Notes: generated by a model from the sequence alone, not told the origin. A DNA stretch of 64,000 bases from Oscillospiraceae bacterium (GCA_017847885.1 JAGAUA010000044.1:186001-250000); one strand, 5' to 3'. Shown: positions 1 through 11,288, numbered from the stretch's first letter. Program-made: numbers and translations.

Positions 1-781
1 CTTCTTCCTGGTCGACCTTGTTGTCCATTTCAACAACAATATAAGGCTTCAAAGTCTTTGCAAACTTGTCTGCAAGTGTGTAAAGCTCGGTGGACTTGTC
101 TCCCTTGCCCGAAATGATAAGCGGAGTTCTCGCCTCGTCGATAAGGATAGAGTCCACCTCGTCCACGATAGCAAAGTGGTGTTCTCTCTGCACCTTTTCT
201 TTTTTGTAGATGACCATGTTGTCGCGGAGGTAGTCAAAACCGAATTCGTTGTTGGTACCGTAAGTAATATCGCAGTTATAAGCCGCCCGACGCTGGTCAT
301 TGTCAAGGTCGTGGAGGATACAGCCGATGGTAAGTCCGAGGTAACGGAACACCTTGCCCATTTCCTCCGACTGGAATTTTGCAAGATAGTCGTTTACCGT
401 AACAACGTGAACGCCCTTGCCCTCGAGAGCGCAAAGGTACGCCGCACAGCACGCAACAAGAGTTTTACCTTCACCTGTTCTCATCTCGGCGATACGTCCC
501 TGATTAAGCACGATAGCACCGATTATCTGAACGGGGAACGGCTTTTTGCCCAAAACTCTCCACGCCGCCTCGCGTACGGTAGCAAGAGCCTCGGGAAGAA
601 TATCATCAAGAGTTTCGCCCTTTGCAAGGCGCTCCTTCAATATGCCTGTCTGCGACTTCAAAGTTTCCTCGGACATTGCAGCATACTCATCGTCCAAAGC
701 AAGAACCTTATTCTTGATTGGTTCGATCTTGGCAAGCTCTCTCTTGCTGTAGCTGCCGAAAAGTCCGTCAAAAATACCCAT
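1..781 (-). CDS. secA: Preprotein translocase ATPase SecA (N-terminal part, runs off window)
   Basis: SecA is the motor ATPase that pushes unfolded preproteins through SecYEG at the cytoplasmic membrane. About 260 residues are visible, from the start codon at 781 to the window edge. The typical N-terminus [16 protein letters not shown] is present, the Walker A motif MRTGEGKT lies near residues 100-107, the stretch VTVNDYLAK follows, and the [12 protein letters not shown] motif B lies near residue 208. A good ribosome binding site (AAAGGTGG) precedes the ATG and a consensus promoter lies at 840-868. The preprotein-binding, scaffold and C-terminal regions are outside the window. Identification is firm. 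Confidence 0.97.
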   Translation of the reverse strand, partial: MGIFDGLFGSYSKRELAKIEPIKNKVLALDDEYAAMSEETLKSQTGILKERLAKGETLDDILPEALATVREAAWRVLGKKPFPVQIIGAIVLNQGRIAEMRTGEGKTLVACCAAYLCALEGKGVHVVTVNDYLAKFQSEEMGKVFRYLGLTIGCILHDLDNDQRRAAYNCDITYGTNNEFGFDYLRDNMVIYKKEKVQREHHFAIVDEVDSILIDEARTPLIISGKGDKSTELYTLADKFAKTLKPYIVVEMDNKVDQEE

Positions 782-839
782 TTTATATTCCACCTTTATT
801 TTTGTATAATTATCCAATTTACTTTTTAGCATACTAATT

Positions 840-868
840 ATTATAACCGATAACCGAGACTTTGTCAA
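840..868 (-). promoter_or_regulatory. Promoter of secA
   Basis: On the minus strand TTGACA (863-868) and TATAAT (840-845) are separated by exactly 17 bases. Both hexamers match the sigma-A consensus perfectly. Confidence 0.8.
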
Positions 869-907
869 TGTTTTTTCACAGGATATACAATATTAAAGCA
901 AATTCTC

Positions 908-936
908 TTGACTTTGTCCGTATATTGGAGTAAACT
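908..936 (+). promoter_or_regulatory. Promoter of the zinc-ribbon/TPR-like gene
   Basis: TTGACT (908-913) and TAAACT (931-936) are spaced by 17 bases, 32 bases upstream of the start codon at 969. The -10 hexamer is imperfect. Confidence 0.5.
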
Positions 937-968
937 GAAAAAGAATAAACCGAAGGAGGGGCAATGGC

Positions 969-2633
969 ATGATATGCGAAAAATGCGGCGGCGAGCTTAG
1001 AGACACGGCAAAATTCTGCCCCTTCTGCGGCACAAAGCTTGACTTCTCCGAAACGGAAAATACGCAGGAAGCCCCCTCACCCGAAAGCGAAAATACGGAG
1101 AAGAGCGCCCCTCCCGAAGCAAGCGAGGAAGCCGCTGCTCCCGAAACGGAAAGCGTGCAGGAGCAACCGTCCCCCGACAGCGAAACCAGTGAAGATACCG
1201 TCCCTCCCGAAAAAAGCGAGGAAGTCCCCGAAATCAGTCTTGCGGACAAGTTCGACGAAAAGGACGGTCTTTTCGTTGTAAGGGAAAGCACGGAAAACAC
1301 AGCGGTACTCACGGAAATGCCCCCTCAAAAGAGGAAATTCCCCCTTATTCCCGTGGTTTCCTGCATAGCCGCAGCAGGACTGCTTGCGTTTCTCATACCT
1401 GTTGTCATTGTTCCTGCCGTTAATTATGCAAACGCGGAAAAGCTGTACAGAAACGGTCTTTACGCCGAAGCAAAAGCCGCATTTTCCGCCCTTGGCGAGT
1501 ACCGCGAAAGTGAGGGATACATACCGCGGTGCGACTACGGCATTGCCGCGGAAATGATGGAAAGCGGCGACCTTGACGGTGCTGTCAAAGCTTTTTCCGC
1601 CTTGGAGGGATATGCAGACTCAGCCGAGCTCGCCGAGAAATGCACCCTTGAAGCCGCTGCCGCCCACATAAGCGAGGGCAGGCTTTCCGAGGCTGTGGAA
1701 ATATACGAAATAAACGGGAAAACCGAGCTTGCAAAGGAAGCCGTACAAAGTGAAGCCGCCCTGCTTGCGGAAAGCGGAAATTACTCGGGCGCGGCGGAAA
1801 TTGCGGAAAAATATGCGGCATATTTTGATAAAGACGCGGATTTGGAGTACACCTACCAAGGCGCGCTTTACGCCGACGAAAACGGAGACTACAAAACCGC
1901 CGCCGACAGCTTTTACCGCCTCGGCAGCTACAAAAATTCAGCCGCTCTCGCCCTTGAAAGCACCTATTCCTTTTACAGCTCGGAATACGCCCGAAAGGGT
2001 GCTTCCGAAGAAACGGTACGGGGATTTTACTTTCTCGGGGACTTTAAAAATTCAGCCGAAATGTTCATTTCTGCCGCCTATGATTACGGGGTAAAATGCC
2101 TCGAAAACGGCAGATTTTCCGACGCGGCAGCCATGTTCAAAAATGCCGCAGTCTATAAGGACGCCCCCGAAATGCTCCATAAAGCGCGGTATGAGCTGGG
2201 CAAGTCCCTTATGGATACAAGCCCCGAATCGGCACGGTCGGTTTTCGCACTTCTAAGCACCTACGGCGACAGCGCAAAGCAGAAAAAAGCCGCCGCGGAG
2301 CTTATCCCCGACAGCGGACACGAAGGCTGGTACGCCGACGGCTTTACCTCGTCGGGGGACTACTACACCGCCGTGTTCCGAAAAAACGACACCCTGCTTG
2401 TCACCTGCACCGCAGGCACGGACTCTATCTCCGCACCCGTGACCCTCGTCCTCACCTTTGAGGATTCGGCAGGACTCACGGTCTCCGCAGACTGCGAAAA
2501 CGTGCGCAACAGCAGCTCCTTCAGCGGAAGCTTTTCCCTTGATTCCGCAGCACCGGGAAGCGCGTCGGTCACAGTTTCACGCAAAGACAACGGCGCCGTT
2601 CTCCGCGTGTTCGGCATAACCATTGCAGAATAA
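969..2633 (+). CDS. Zinc-ribbon, single-pass membrane protein with TPR-like repeats
   Basis: I do not recognise a named gene. The 554-residue protein begins with a zinc ribbon (CEKCGG then CPFCG, residues 3-21). An acidic, proline-rich linker runs to about residue 110, with repeated PPE/SPE motifs. One strongly hydrophobic segment follows near residues 124-150, then helical repeats of TPR/SEL character (pattern LYRNGLYAEAKAAFSALGEY, recurring every 30-35 residues) to about residue 440. A final beta-rich domain of roughly 100 residues ends the protein. The topology suggests a cytoplasmic zinc ribbon and an extracellular repeat region. The start at 969 has GGAGGGG seven bases upstream. The next gene follows within about 50 bases, so the two may be co-transcribed. 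Function is unknown; a scaffold or envelope-sensing role would be inference. Confidence 0.75.
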   Translation: MICEKCGGELRDTAKFCPFCGTKLDFSETENTQEAPSPESENTEKSAPPEASEEAAAPETESVQEQPSPDSETSEDTVPPEKSEEVPEISLADKFDEKDGLFVVRESTENTAVLTEMPPQKRKFPLIPVVSCIAAAGLLAFLIPVVIVPAVNYANAEKLYRNGLYAEAKAAFSALGEYRESEGYIPRCDYGIAAEMMESGDLDGAVKAFSALEGYADSAELAEKCTLEAAAAHISEGRLSEAVEIYEINGKTELAKEAVQSEAALLAESGNYSGAAEIAEKYAAYFDKDADLEYTYQGALYADENGDYKTAADSFYRLGSYKNSAALALESTYSFYSSEYARKGASEETVRGFYFLGDFKNSAEMFISAAYDYGVKCLENGRFSDAAAMFKNAAVYKDAPEMLHKARYELGKSLMDTSPESARSVFALLSTYGDSAKQKKAAAELIPDSGHEGWYADGFTSSGDYYTAVFRKNDTLLVTCTAGTDSISAPVTLVLTFEDSAGLTVSADCENVRNSSSFSGSFSLDSAAPGSASVTVSRKDNGAVLRVFGITIAE

Positions 2634-2685
2634 AAACACATTTTTTCACAGACATTACTAATGTATGATTTCGGAGGTTTTTGAT

Positions 2686-4632
2686 TTGAGAAAATTCCGC
2701 AAGCTTATCGGCGTTATTCTTTCACAGTCCGATGAACCGTATCAGGCAAGGCTGCTCAACGGTATCCTCGAGCAGGCGTTTAAGCTTAATTATGACGTTG
2801 CCGTTTTTGCGGCATTTATGAAATCCAAGCTGTCGGAGGAATGGCATTCGGGCGAGCTGAACATCTATTCCCTTATCAACTATTCCGTTCTGGACGGTAT
2901 CATCATTGCGTCGGATACGATAGTTCCTGCCGAAACAGCGCAAGAAATATGCAGCGACATAAAAAAGAAATTCCGCAAGCCTGTTGTTTCCGTTGACATA
3001 TATCAGGAGGACTTCAACAATATTTTTACCGATGATAAAAGCAATGTCAAGATGATAATTTCTCACCTTATCGAGGAACACCAATTCACCGATATCGCTT
3101 TTATGACGGGAATAAAAGGGCATCCCCACGCCACAAACCGCCTTACAGGCTACTATGAAGCGCTTGTGGAGCATGATATCCCCATTGACCAAAGCAGGGT
3201 CTTCTACGGCGATTTCTGGTATCACAAGGGCGAAGAGGTCGTTCAGGCACTTCTTGCCGATACGTCGCGCCCGTTGCCCCAGGCAATAGCTTGTGCAAGC
3301 GATACAATGGCAATAAGCGTGTGCGAGGCTTTGAAGGCACACGGAATAAGAGTTCCCGAGGATGTTGCGGTAACGGGCTACGATTCTATCGACGAGGGAC
3401 TTAACTATGTTCCCAGCATTACCTCTTCAAAGCTTCCGTCGGACAACACAGGCAAACGCGCAATGAAGCTTCTTCACAGCCTTATTACGGGAACGGAATT
3501 TACCGACGAAAAATGTGAGCCCGATATCTGCGTATACAAAAGCTGCGGATGCAAAATTGACGCTTCCGAAAAAATGCGCACCGAGCGCGGAACATGGCGC
3601 AGCATAGATTATACAGGCTCCTTCAATTCGGTATACAACGCAATGCTTGAAGCGCTTATTTCCGAAAAGGACTTCAGAAAATATATGGAAGCGGTAAGCT
3701 GGTACACCTACCAGCTTGGAGATTTCAGCAGCTTCTATCTGTGCCTGTGCGAAAACTGGGACAATCTCGGCGAGACGGAGCAAAACCCCAACTACCTTAA
3801 AGACGGATACAGCCAGACGATAAGCCTTCCCATACGTATCGTTAACGGTAACTGCAATATCAATCCCGAGGTCTGCTTTAATTCCCGTGAAATGCTTCCT
3901 GCCCTTTACGAAAACCGCCCGAGACCTGCCGTTTTCTATTTCAACCCCGTGCATTTCAACGACCGCTGCTTCGGTTACTCCGTTATTTCCTACATAAACA
4001 AACCCGTAACATACCCCGAATGTTACAACCATTGGATGCGCTATATATCAAATTCTCTCGAAAGTCTGCGCCGCCAGCGCAATCTTAAGTATATGTACGA
4101 CAAAATGGAGGAAAACGCTATCACCGACCTGCTTACGGGCATATACAACAGAAACGGCTTCAACCTTTACGCCAATGATATTCTTGACTCTGCCAAAAAA
4201 AGCGGCGGCAAGCTGACGCTTATCATGGGCGATATGAACAATCTGAAATATATAAACGATACCTTCGGTCACATTGAGGGTGATTTTGCCATAAAAACCG
4301 CGGCAGACGCTTTCAGGACGGCGTGCAGCGAGGGCATGAAGTGTTTCAGGATAGGCGGAGACGAGTATATCATTATCAGCGAAAAGGTGGACTCTCAAGC
4401 CGAGATAGACAGGGTCAAGGCTTCGATAGCGTCCTATCTGAAGCATATCAACGATACCGCAGACAAGCCTTATTCCGTCAGCGTCAGCCTCGGCGTATAT
4501 TTTGGAGAAGCGGACAGCTTTGAAAACATCGAACAGCCCATGGCAATTGCCGACGAGGAAATGTTTGCCGCAAAGGAAAAATACAAAAAAGAGGACGGGT
4601 TTGATTACAGAAAATCACGCTCGGCAAAATAA
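2686..4632 (+). CDS. LacI-type ligand-binding domain fused to a GGDEF diguanylate cyclase
   Basis: This 648-residue protein joins a periplasmic-binding-protein-like sensor of the LacI/GalR type (residues about 1-290, with the hallmark VPEDVAVTGYDSIDEG) to a middle region and a C-terminal GGDEF domain (about 475-640). The cyclase core shows DLLTGIYNRNGF and the active-site loop RIGGDEY at residues 557-561, so synthesis of cyclic di-GMP from GTP is likely. No RxxD inhibitory site is seen just before the loop. There is no helix-turn-helix, signal peptide or membrane segment, so ligand sensing appears to be cytoplasmic. I chose the TTG at 2686 because GGAGGT (2673-2678) lies seven bases upstream; the in-frame ATG at 2665 would place this site inside the coding region. 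The ligand is unknown, probably a sugar. Confidence 0.85.
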   Translation: MRKFRKLIGVILSQSDEPYQARLLNGILEQAFKLNYDVAVFAAFMKSKLSEEWHSGELNIYSLINYSVLDGIIIASDTIVPAETAQEICSDIKKKFRKPVVSVDIYQEDFNNIFTDDKSNVKMIISHLIEEHQFTDIAFMTGIKGHPHATNRLTGYYEALVEHDIPIDQSRVFYGDFWYHKGEEVVQALLADTSRPLPQAIACASDTMAISVCEALKAHGIRVPEDVAVTGYDSIDEGLNYVPSITSSKLPSDNTGKRAMKLLHSLITGTEFTDEKCEPDICVYKSCGCKIDASEKMRTERGTWRSIDYTGSFNSVYNAMLEALISEKDFRKYMEAVSWYTYQLGDFSSFYLCLCENWDNLGETEQNPNYLKDGYSQTISLPIRIVNGNCNINPEVCFNSREMLPALYENRPRPAVFYFNPVHFNDRCFGYSVISYINKPVTYPECYNHWMRYISNSLESLRRQRNLKYMYDKMEENAITDLLTGIYNRNGFNLYANDILDSAKKSGGKLTLIMGDMNNLKYINDTFGHIEGDFAIKTAADAFRTACSEGMKCFRIGGDEYIIISEKVDSQAEIDRVKASIASYLKHINDTADKPYSVSVSLGVYFGEADSFENIEQPMAIADEEMFAAKEKYKKEDGFDYRKSRSAK

Positions 4633-4667
4633 AAATCGGCGCAGATACAAACGTCTGCGCCGATTTT
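4632..4667. terminator. Bidirectional terminator between the GGDEF gene and the family 3 glycosidase
   Basis: A 14-bp stem (AAAATCGGCGCAGA with its complement) flanks an 8-base loop. A/T tracts on both sides suit the converging genes. Confidence 0.85.
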
Positions 4668-4686
4668 GTATGTGATTTTGTATGTG

Positions 4687-7440
4687 TTAGTTAAACGGTT
4701 TAATAAACTCAAAGCGTATGTCCCGAAGAGTCAGACCGCTCTGACCAAAGTAGAGTCGGCAGGCGGTAAAGCGTGAGAAGATGTTCAGCTCCCTTTCTAT
4801 GGAGACCCACTCCCCTCCCGTGCCGTTGTATGTGTAAACTCCGCAGGGCGTACCCATCGCAAACAGCGTAACGGGCATCTGCGCAAGCTCGCCCGAGTCG
4901 GAGCTTGCGGTTATTACCGCGCGGTATACTCCAGCGATTTCAACGTCAAGGGCGAAGCTGTAAGCCGAGCCTCTTGCGGTGTTTACTTCATCAAGGGGTA
5001 TGACTGCGCTTCCTCCGCTTACCTTGTGGAACACTACCTCTGCCGCCTCGGAGCCGCTTCCGCCGTCCGAACGGTTGAGTATCTCTATCTCGTCGGCAGT
5101 TCCCATGAGCCGCGCCATTGCACGGGTATTCATAATAAAGCCGCAGATATTTGCCGCACAGCGCTGAAGCTCGCCCCTTGTCAGCTCACCCTTTTCAAGG
5201 GCGGAAAGCGTGTTGTCGCCGTTGCTTGAACCGTCGGCGCATACCATGTAAATATCATTCTGGGCACGTACCATAGCCGCAAAATTATTCTTGTCAACAG
5301 GCTTTTCGCGCTCATTTATATTCGCCCACCAGTCAGTCATGGCAATGCCCTTGAAGCCCCACTCGCCGCGCAAAATCGTGGTCGTAAGGTCGTAACTGCC
5401 TGCTGTCCACAAGCCGTTTACCGAGCCGTATGTGGTCATTATCGAGCGTGCGCCGCCCTGTTTTACCGCAATTTCAAAGCCCTTGAGGTATATCTCGCGA
5501 AGGGCGCGTTCTGATATTACCGAGTCAATGTCGTGACGGCAGGTCTCCTGATTATTGCCGCAGAAATGCTTTATCGTACCCGTCACGCCCGAACGGTGCA
5601 TACCCCGAAGCTCTGCCGCCGCGATAGTTCCCGTAAGGTAGGGGTCCTCGCTGAAATACTCGAAATTGCGTCCGTTGAGAGGGTGACGGTGTATGTTCAT
5701 GCCGGGACCCAGCAGGCACTCAACGTTGTTTGCCGCCATTTCTCTTCCCGTAAGCTCAAAAAGCTCCTCCATGAGAGCGGTGTTGAACGTACACGCCAGA
5801 AGTGTTCCATTCGGCAGGCTGAACGCCTCCGTTCCGCAGTCAAGACGCATACCCGAAGGACCGTCCGAGCAGCAGCCGCAGGGTATCCCAAACTCCGTAA
5901 GAGGGTCGGAAACTCCGCCGAAAGCGGACGCCGTTCCTGCCGTAACACGGGGGCTTCCCATGCCCTCGCCGCGGACTATGCAGGAAAGGTCATAGTCGGA
6001 AAGCTGTGCGATAAATTCCTCCATGGTGTATCTGCCCTCAAACACGTCGGCAAGCTTTATTCCACGGTTTTCCGTTTGGGGTATCTCCGCAGGAAGATTT
6101 GCAAGCCTGCGCTTTCTTTCATCGCTTTGGGCAAGGGGTACGCTTTCCTTTTCCGCAGCATATCCCGTGCCGCAGGAAACGGGCTTTATCCGCTCAAAGG
6201 GAAATACAGGCGCAAGAGCCTCGGAAAGCTGCTCTGTAACGGTCGTTTCGGCAATCTCAAAGCTGTGAACAGCCGCGGCGGAGCGCACGTCCGTACCTGC
6301 ATAAACGGTGTATGTACCCGATTCCAGAACATAGCAGGACTTGTGCCCCGAAGCCCCCGAATCGTCGTATGAAGCCATGTGGGAAAGCTTTACCTCAAAT
6401 TGGAGTACCTGCTCCTCATCGGGAGAAAGAGTTCTTGTTTTTGCAAAGGCGCAAAGCTGACGCACGGGTTTACCCAGCTTGCCCTGCGGCGCTTCAAAGT
6501 AAACCTGAACGACCTCCTTGCCCGAATATTCACCCGTATTTTTCACGGAAATTTCAAGAGACACCTTTTCGCCGTCCGAGGACGCGGAAACCGTACTCAC
6601 ATCAAAGCTTGTGTAGGAAAGTCCGAAGCCGAAGGGATACAGCACCTTGTCACGGGCAAAGGTCTCAAAATAGCGGTATCCAACATATATATCCTCACAG
6701 TAGAAGTTGCGCACCCTGTCGCCGAAATACGGGTCGGAGGGATAGTCGGAAACGCTTTTTGCAATGGTATCCGAAAGCTTTCCGCAGGGCGATACCCTGC
6801 CCGTCAGCACGTCCGCCGCACCCAGGCCGCCGACCATGCCCCCCTGCCAGATATAAAGCACCGCGTCGGGGTTTATTTCATTTACAAAGCCCATGTCGAT
6901 AATGCCGCCCACGTTCAGCAGCACGGTCATTTTGCGGAAGTTCTTCCTGACCTTTTTCATCATGTCAAGCTCCAAATCGGAAAGCAGATACGAGCCGCCC
7001 TCAAGGGAGCTGTCCTGCTCCTCGCCCGCAGTTCTTCCGATAATTACTATCGCCGTGTCGGAGTTTTCGGCAATATGCCGCACAAATTCGTCCTCAAGGG
7101 GCATTTCCTTCTGGGACCAAGGCTCGCCGCCCCAGCCCGTACCCGTGTCGAAGGGATTTTTTTCCGTCCATTCGGCATAAACGTCCATAAGCTCACGGTT
7201 GAGCTTTGCGCCGTTTTCCAGCAGACCGTCCACAACGCTGTAAACCTTTGAAACATTTACAAGTCCGCCAGAGCCCGTGCCGCTTTTGTAGTAGCTGTTC
7301 TGTATCCTGCCGAAAACCGCAGCGGTCTCGTCCTTTTTCAGCGGAAGTGCGCCGTCGTTTTTCAGCATGACAGCACCCTCTGCCGCAGCCTGCCTTGCCT
7401 TTTCAATATATTCGTTCCAGTCAAGTGTTATCTTAGCCAT
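4687..7440 (-). CDS. Glycoside hydrolase family 3, domain-permuted (beta-glucosidase type)
   Basis: This 917-residue cytoplasmic enzyme should remove terminal sugars, most probably beta-glucose, from oligosaccharides. The usual family 3 order is reversed. The alpha/beta C-terminal-type domain comes first (about 20-270, with VMLKNDGALPL and YPFGFGLSYTSF). A fibronectin-III-like domain follows (about 275-400), and the TIM-barrel catalytic domain comes last (about 465-800, with SDGPSGMRLD, KHFCGNNQ and GIAMTDWW). The presumed nucleophile is Asp703 in TDWW. This permuted order is known from Ruminococcus albus and Butyrivibrio enzymes. No signal peptide is seen, which fits intracellular hydrolysis of imported sugars. 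The start at 7440 is preferred because GGGGAGG precedes it; an upstream ATG at 7461 lies before that site. Substrate is inferred from the family. Confidence 0.9.
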   Translation of the reverse strand: MAKITLDWNEYIEKARQAAAEGAVMLKNDGALPLKKDETAAVFGRIQNSYYKSGTGSGGLVNVSKVYSVVDGLLENGAKLNRELMDVYAEWTEKNPFDTGTGWGGEPWSQKEMPLEDEFVRHIAENSDTAIVIIGRTAGEEQDSSLEGGSYLLSDLELDMMKKVRKNFRKMTVLLNVGGIIDMGFVNEINPDAVLYIWQGGMVGGLGAADVLTGRVSPCGKLSDTIAKSVSDYPSDPYFGDRVRNFYCEDIYVGYRYFETFARDKVLYPFGFGLSYTSFDVSTVSASSDGEKVSLEISVKNTGEYSGKEVVQVYFEAPQGKLGKPVRQLCAFAKTRTLSPDEEQVLQFEVKLSHMASYDDSGASGHKSCYVLESGTYTVYAGTDVRSAAAVHSFEIAETTVTEQLSEALAPVFPFERIKPVSCGTGYAAEKESVPLAQSDERKRRLANLPAEIPQTENRGIKLADVFEGRYTMEEFIAQLSDYDLSCIVRGEGMGSPRVTAGTASAFGGVSDPLTEFGIPCGCCSDGPSGMRLDCGTEAFSLPNGTLLACTFNTALMEELFELTGREMAANNVECLLGPGMNIHRHPLNGRNFEYFSEDPYLTGTIAAAELRGMHRSGVTGTIKHFCGNNQETCRHDIDSVISERALREIYLKGFEIAVKQGGARSIMTTYGSVNGLWTAGSYDLTTTILRGEWGFKGIAMTDWWANINEREKPVDKNNFAAMVRAQNDIYMVCADGSSNGDNTLSALEKGELTRGELQRCAANICGFIMNTRAMARLMGTADEIEILNRSDGGSGSEAAEVVFHKVSGGSAVIPLDEVNTARGSAYSFALDVEIAGVYRAVITASSDSGELAQMPVTLFAMGTPCGVYTYNGTGGEWVSIERELNIFSRFTACRLYFGQSGLTLRDIRFEFIKPFN

Positions 7441-7603
7441 GCGGTTTATCCTCCCCTGCATTTGTTTTTTCTATTTTACAACATTCTTTCGCCGTATTCA
7501 TTGATTTATTATTAATAATGATGTATAAATTTTCGGTAGTTCCCCCATATCCGCAAAGACGGAATAAAATGCCGATAAAATTCTCAAAAAATTCGTTTTG
7601 CTA

Positions 7604-7632
7604 TTTACTTTTATTTAAAAATATGTTATAAT
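7604..7632 (+). promoter_or_regulatory. Promoter of the CobU-like gene
   Basis: TTTACT (7604-7609) and a perfect TATAAT (7627-7632) are spaced by 17 bases, about 70 bases before the start codon. Confidence 0.55.
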
Positions 7633-7703
7633 ATTTCAAAAAATCAGATGCTTTATGTCCGAAACAGGTTTACGAATAAACCAACCATGAAAGGATGATA
7701 TCA

Positions 7704-8249
7704 ATGTCAAAGACCATTCTTATTACAGGAGGAGCTGCAAGCGGCAAGTCCAGATGGGCTGTTTCATATTTTGCCGCCTGCGACTATGTCCTTTACCTCA
7801 GAACCACCGACAGCCTTGACCCCGATACACTGCACCGTATAGAATACGGCAATAAGCAGAACTTTGTTGAGTGGGACATCAGAACAGGCGTTACCGAGCC
7901 TCCCGCACCGCTTTTTACAGACCACAAATTTGTCATTTTTGACAGCCTCCCCTCATATACGTCTCATGTTATACATTCCATGTGTGATGACCTTACCACC
8001 ATTACGGAGGATAAGAAAAAGGAAATTGAGGCAAAGGTTATCTCCGATGTTAACGATATGTACGACCAGATAATGGTAATTGACGGCAATATGGTCACGA
8101 TAACCCTTGAAACAGGCTTCTCGGTCACTCCCGAAGACCGTGAACAAGCAATTTTCAGAGAAATTCTCGGTACGGTAAACCAGCGTATCGCAAATATGTC
8201 CAACGAAGTTTATCTATCCGTAAGCGGCATTCAGTTCAAAATTAAATAA
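7704..8249 (+). CDS. CobU-like P-loop NTPase
   Basis: The 181-residue protein opens with a P-loop (LITGGAASGKS, residues 6-16). It carries the family pattern of adenosylcobinamide kinase/guanylyltransferase, RTTDSLDPDTLHRI, at about 31-45. In CobU this segment is followed by a His that carries the GMP intermediate; here the matching position after RIEY is Gly, so the guanylyltransferase step may be lost. No other cobalamin gene is nearby. The start at 7704 sits about seven bases after GAAAGGATG; the ATG at 7695 overlaps that site. It is followed 26 bases later by pilT, so co-transcription is likely. It may be a divergent kinase with another substrate, and the name cobU is not secure. Confidence 0.6.
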   Translation: MSKTILITGGAASGKSRWAVSYFAACDYVLYLRTTDSLDPDTLHRIEYGNKQNFVEWDIRTGVTEPPAPLFTDHKFVIFDSLPSYTSHVIHSMCDDLTTITEDKKKEIEAKVISDVNDMYDQIMVIDGNMVTITLETGFSVTPEDREQAIFREILGTVNQRIANMSNEVYLSVSGIQFKIK

Positions 8250-8275
8250 CAGAATTACGAAAGGGCGGTTTTATT

Positions 8276-9337
8276 ATGACTTTTGAAGATTTTATTATGG
8301 AAGCAAGGGCGCTGGGAGCGTCCGATATCCACCTTACTGTCGGCGCACCTACCGTTGTCCGCATAAACGGCGAGCTTAGAAAGTTCGGCGAGCTTAGTGA
8401 CGTGGTCGTAAACAGAACTATTCTCTCCATTCTTTCCGCAGAGCAGGAAAAGCTGCTGACCGAGGGCAACGATATCGACTTCAGCTTTGAGCTGAAAAAC
8501 GGCGCAAGACAGCGTGTGAACGTGTTCCGTCAAAGCGGTCGTCTCGCTTGCAGCATACGTCTGCTCAACGAGACTATTCCTACTCTTGACGAATTGAAAA
8601 TGCCTAACGTGCTGACAGACCTTGCAAAGAAAAGACGCGGTCTCGTGCTTGTAACGGGTCCCACAGGCTCGGGTAAGTCAACGACCCTTGCCGCAATTAT
8701 CGACCATATCAACAAAAACCGTGCCTGCCACATTATTACCATTGAGGATCCTATCGAGTACCGCTATACTCAGGATAAGGCAACTATCCACCAGCGTGAG
8801 ATAGGCAAGGACATCGACTCGTTCAGCAACGCTCTGCGAAGCGCTCTGCGTGAAGACCCGGACGTTATTCTGGTCGGCGAGATGAGAGACTATGAGACTA
8901 TTTCACTTGCAATGACCGCTGCCGAAACGGGACACCTTGTATTTGCAACTCTCCACACCCTCAGCGCGGCACAGACCATCGACAGAATTATCGACGCTTG
9001 TCCTCCCTTTGCGCAGGATCAGATCCGCGCACAGCTTTCCAATATGATACAGGGCGTTATCGGTCAGACTCTTGTTCCCACCGCCGACGGCAAGGACCGT
9101 GTTGCGGCGCTTGAGATAATGATAGGCAACGACGCTGTCAGAAACCTTATCCGTACCAACAAGATACCGCAGATCGAATCTACATTGCAGTCAAGCGCCC
9201 GTCAGGGAATGTGTACCCTCAACGATTCGCTGGCTAAATATTACAAGCGCGGCGTTATCTCTTACGAAACTGCAATGGAATACAGCTCCGACAAAGCCGA
9301 AATGGAAAAGACCCTCAGCACAATGGCTGGCTTCTGA
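8276..9337 (+). CDS. pilT: PilT-type retraction/twitching ATPase
   Basis: PilT is a hexameric AAA-type ATPase that powers disassembly of type IV pili at the cytoplasmic face of the membrane. The 353 residues match the family length. Visible motifs are Walker A GPTGSGKST (128-136), the Asp box TIEDPIEYRY, the Walker B region with ILVGEMRD, the His box FATLHT, and the PilT signature VRNLIR near the C-terminus. It starts 26 bases after the CobU-like gene with AAAGGGCGG before the ATG. No pilin, pilB, pilC or pilD gene lies in this window, so the partner machinery must be elsewhere or absent. Confidence 0.93.
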   Translation: MTFEDFIMEARALGASDIHLTVGAPTVVRINGELRKFGELSDVVVNRTILSILSAEQEKLLTEGNDIDFSFELKNGARQRVNVFRQSGRLACSIRLLNETIPTLDELKMPNVLTDLAKKRRGLVLVTGPTGSGKSTTLAAIIDHINKNRACHIITIEDPIEYRYTQDKATIHQREIGKDIDSFSNALRSALREDPDVILVGEMRDYETISLAMTAAETGHLVFATLHTLSAAQTIDRIIDACPPFAQDQIRAQLSNMIQGVIGQTLVPTADGKDRVAALEIMIGNDAVRNLIRTNKIPQIESTLQSSARQGMCTLNDSLAKYYKRGVISYETAMEYSSDKAEMEKTLSTMAGF

Positions 9338-9372
9338 TAATCTGTACGCAGTTAAATTTAAATACCCAAAAA

Positions 9373-9556
9373 TAAGGGGCGGATTTGTTATCCGTCCCTT
9401 ATTTTGTCAAAAGCAATAAAGTTAACGGGACGGTAGACCCGTCCCCTACAATGAGATAGTGTTTTTTTAACATTCTGTAGGGGCGGATATTATCCGCCCG
9501 ATATTGAAAAATTACTTTTTGACAGACTTAGGGGCGGATTTGCTATCCGTCCCTTA
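9373..9556. repeat. Cluster of four dispersed GC-rich palindromes
   Basis: Four short palindromes are packed between pilT and pyrG: 9373-9402, 9426-9449, 9477-9500 and 9529-9556. The core is GTAGGGGCGGATATTATCC followed by GCCCG, or the variant GGGACGGTAGACCCGTCCC. The same family recurs at 23461, 51770 and 60361. The first copy ends in TTATTTT and may serve as the pilT terminator. Confidence 0.85.
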
Positions 9557-9565
9557 AAAATTGCA

Positions 9566-9602
9566 AAAAGGTGATACGATTTTTTCAACCGTATCACCTT
9601 TT
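9566..9602. terminator. Terminator of pyrG
   Basis: A 13-bp stem (AAAAGGTGATACG and its complement) with an 11-base loop ends 15 bases past the pyrG stop. A/T runs on both sides would let it work in both directions. Confidence 0.8.
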
Positions 9603-9616
9603 GATTTGAGCAAATA

Positions 9617-11257
<1,641 letters not shown>

Positions 11258-11259
11258 CT

Positions 11260-11288
11260 ATTATACCTTTTTCCGCACAAAAAAGCAA
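11260..11288 (-). promoter_or_regulatory. Promoter of pyrG
   Basis: TTGCTT (11283-11288) and TATAAT (11260-11265) on the minus strand are 17 bases apart, leaving a leader of about 35 bases. I see no obvious attenuator. The rest of the 11219-11551 gap is AT-rich and otherwise empty except for the divergent promoter below. Confidence 0.6.
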
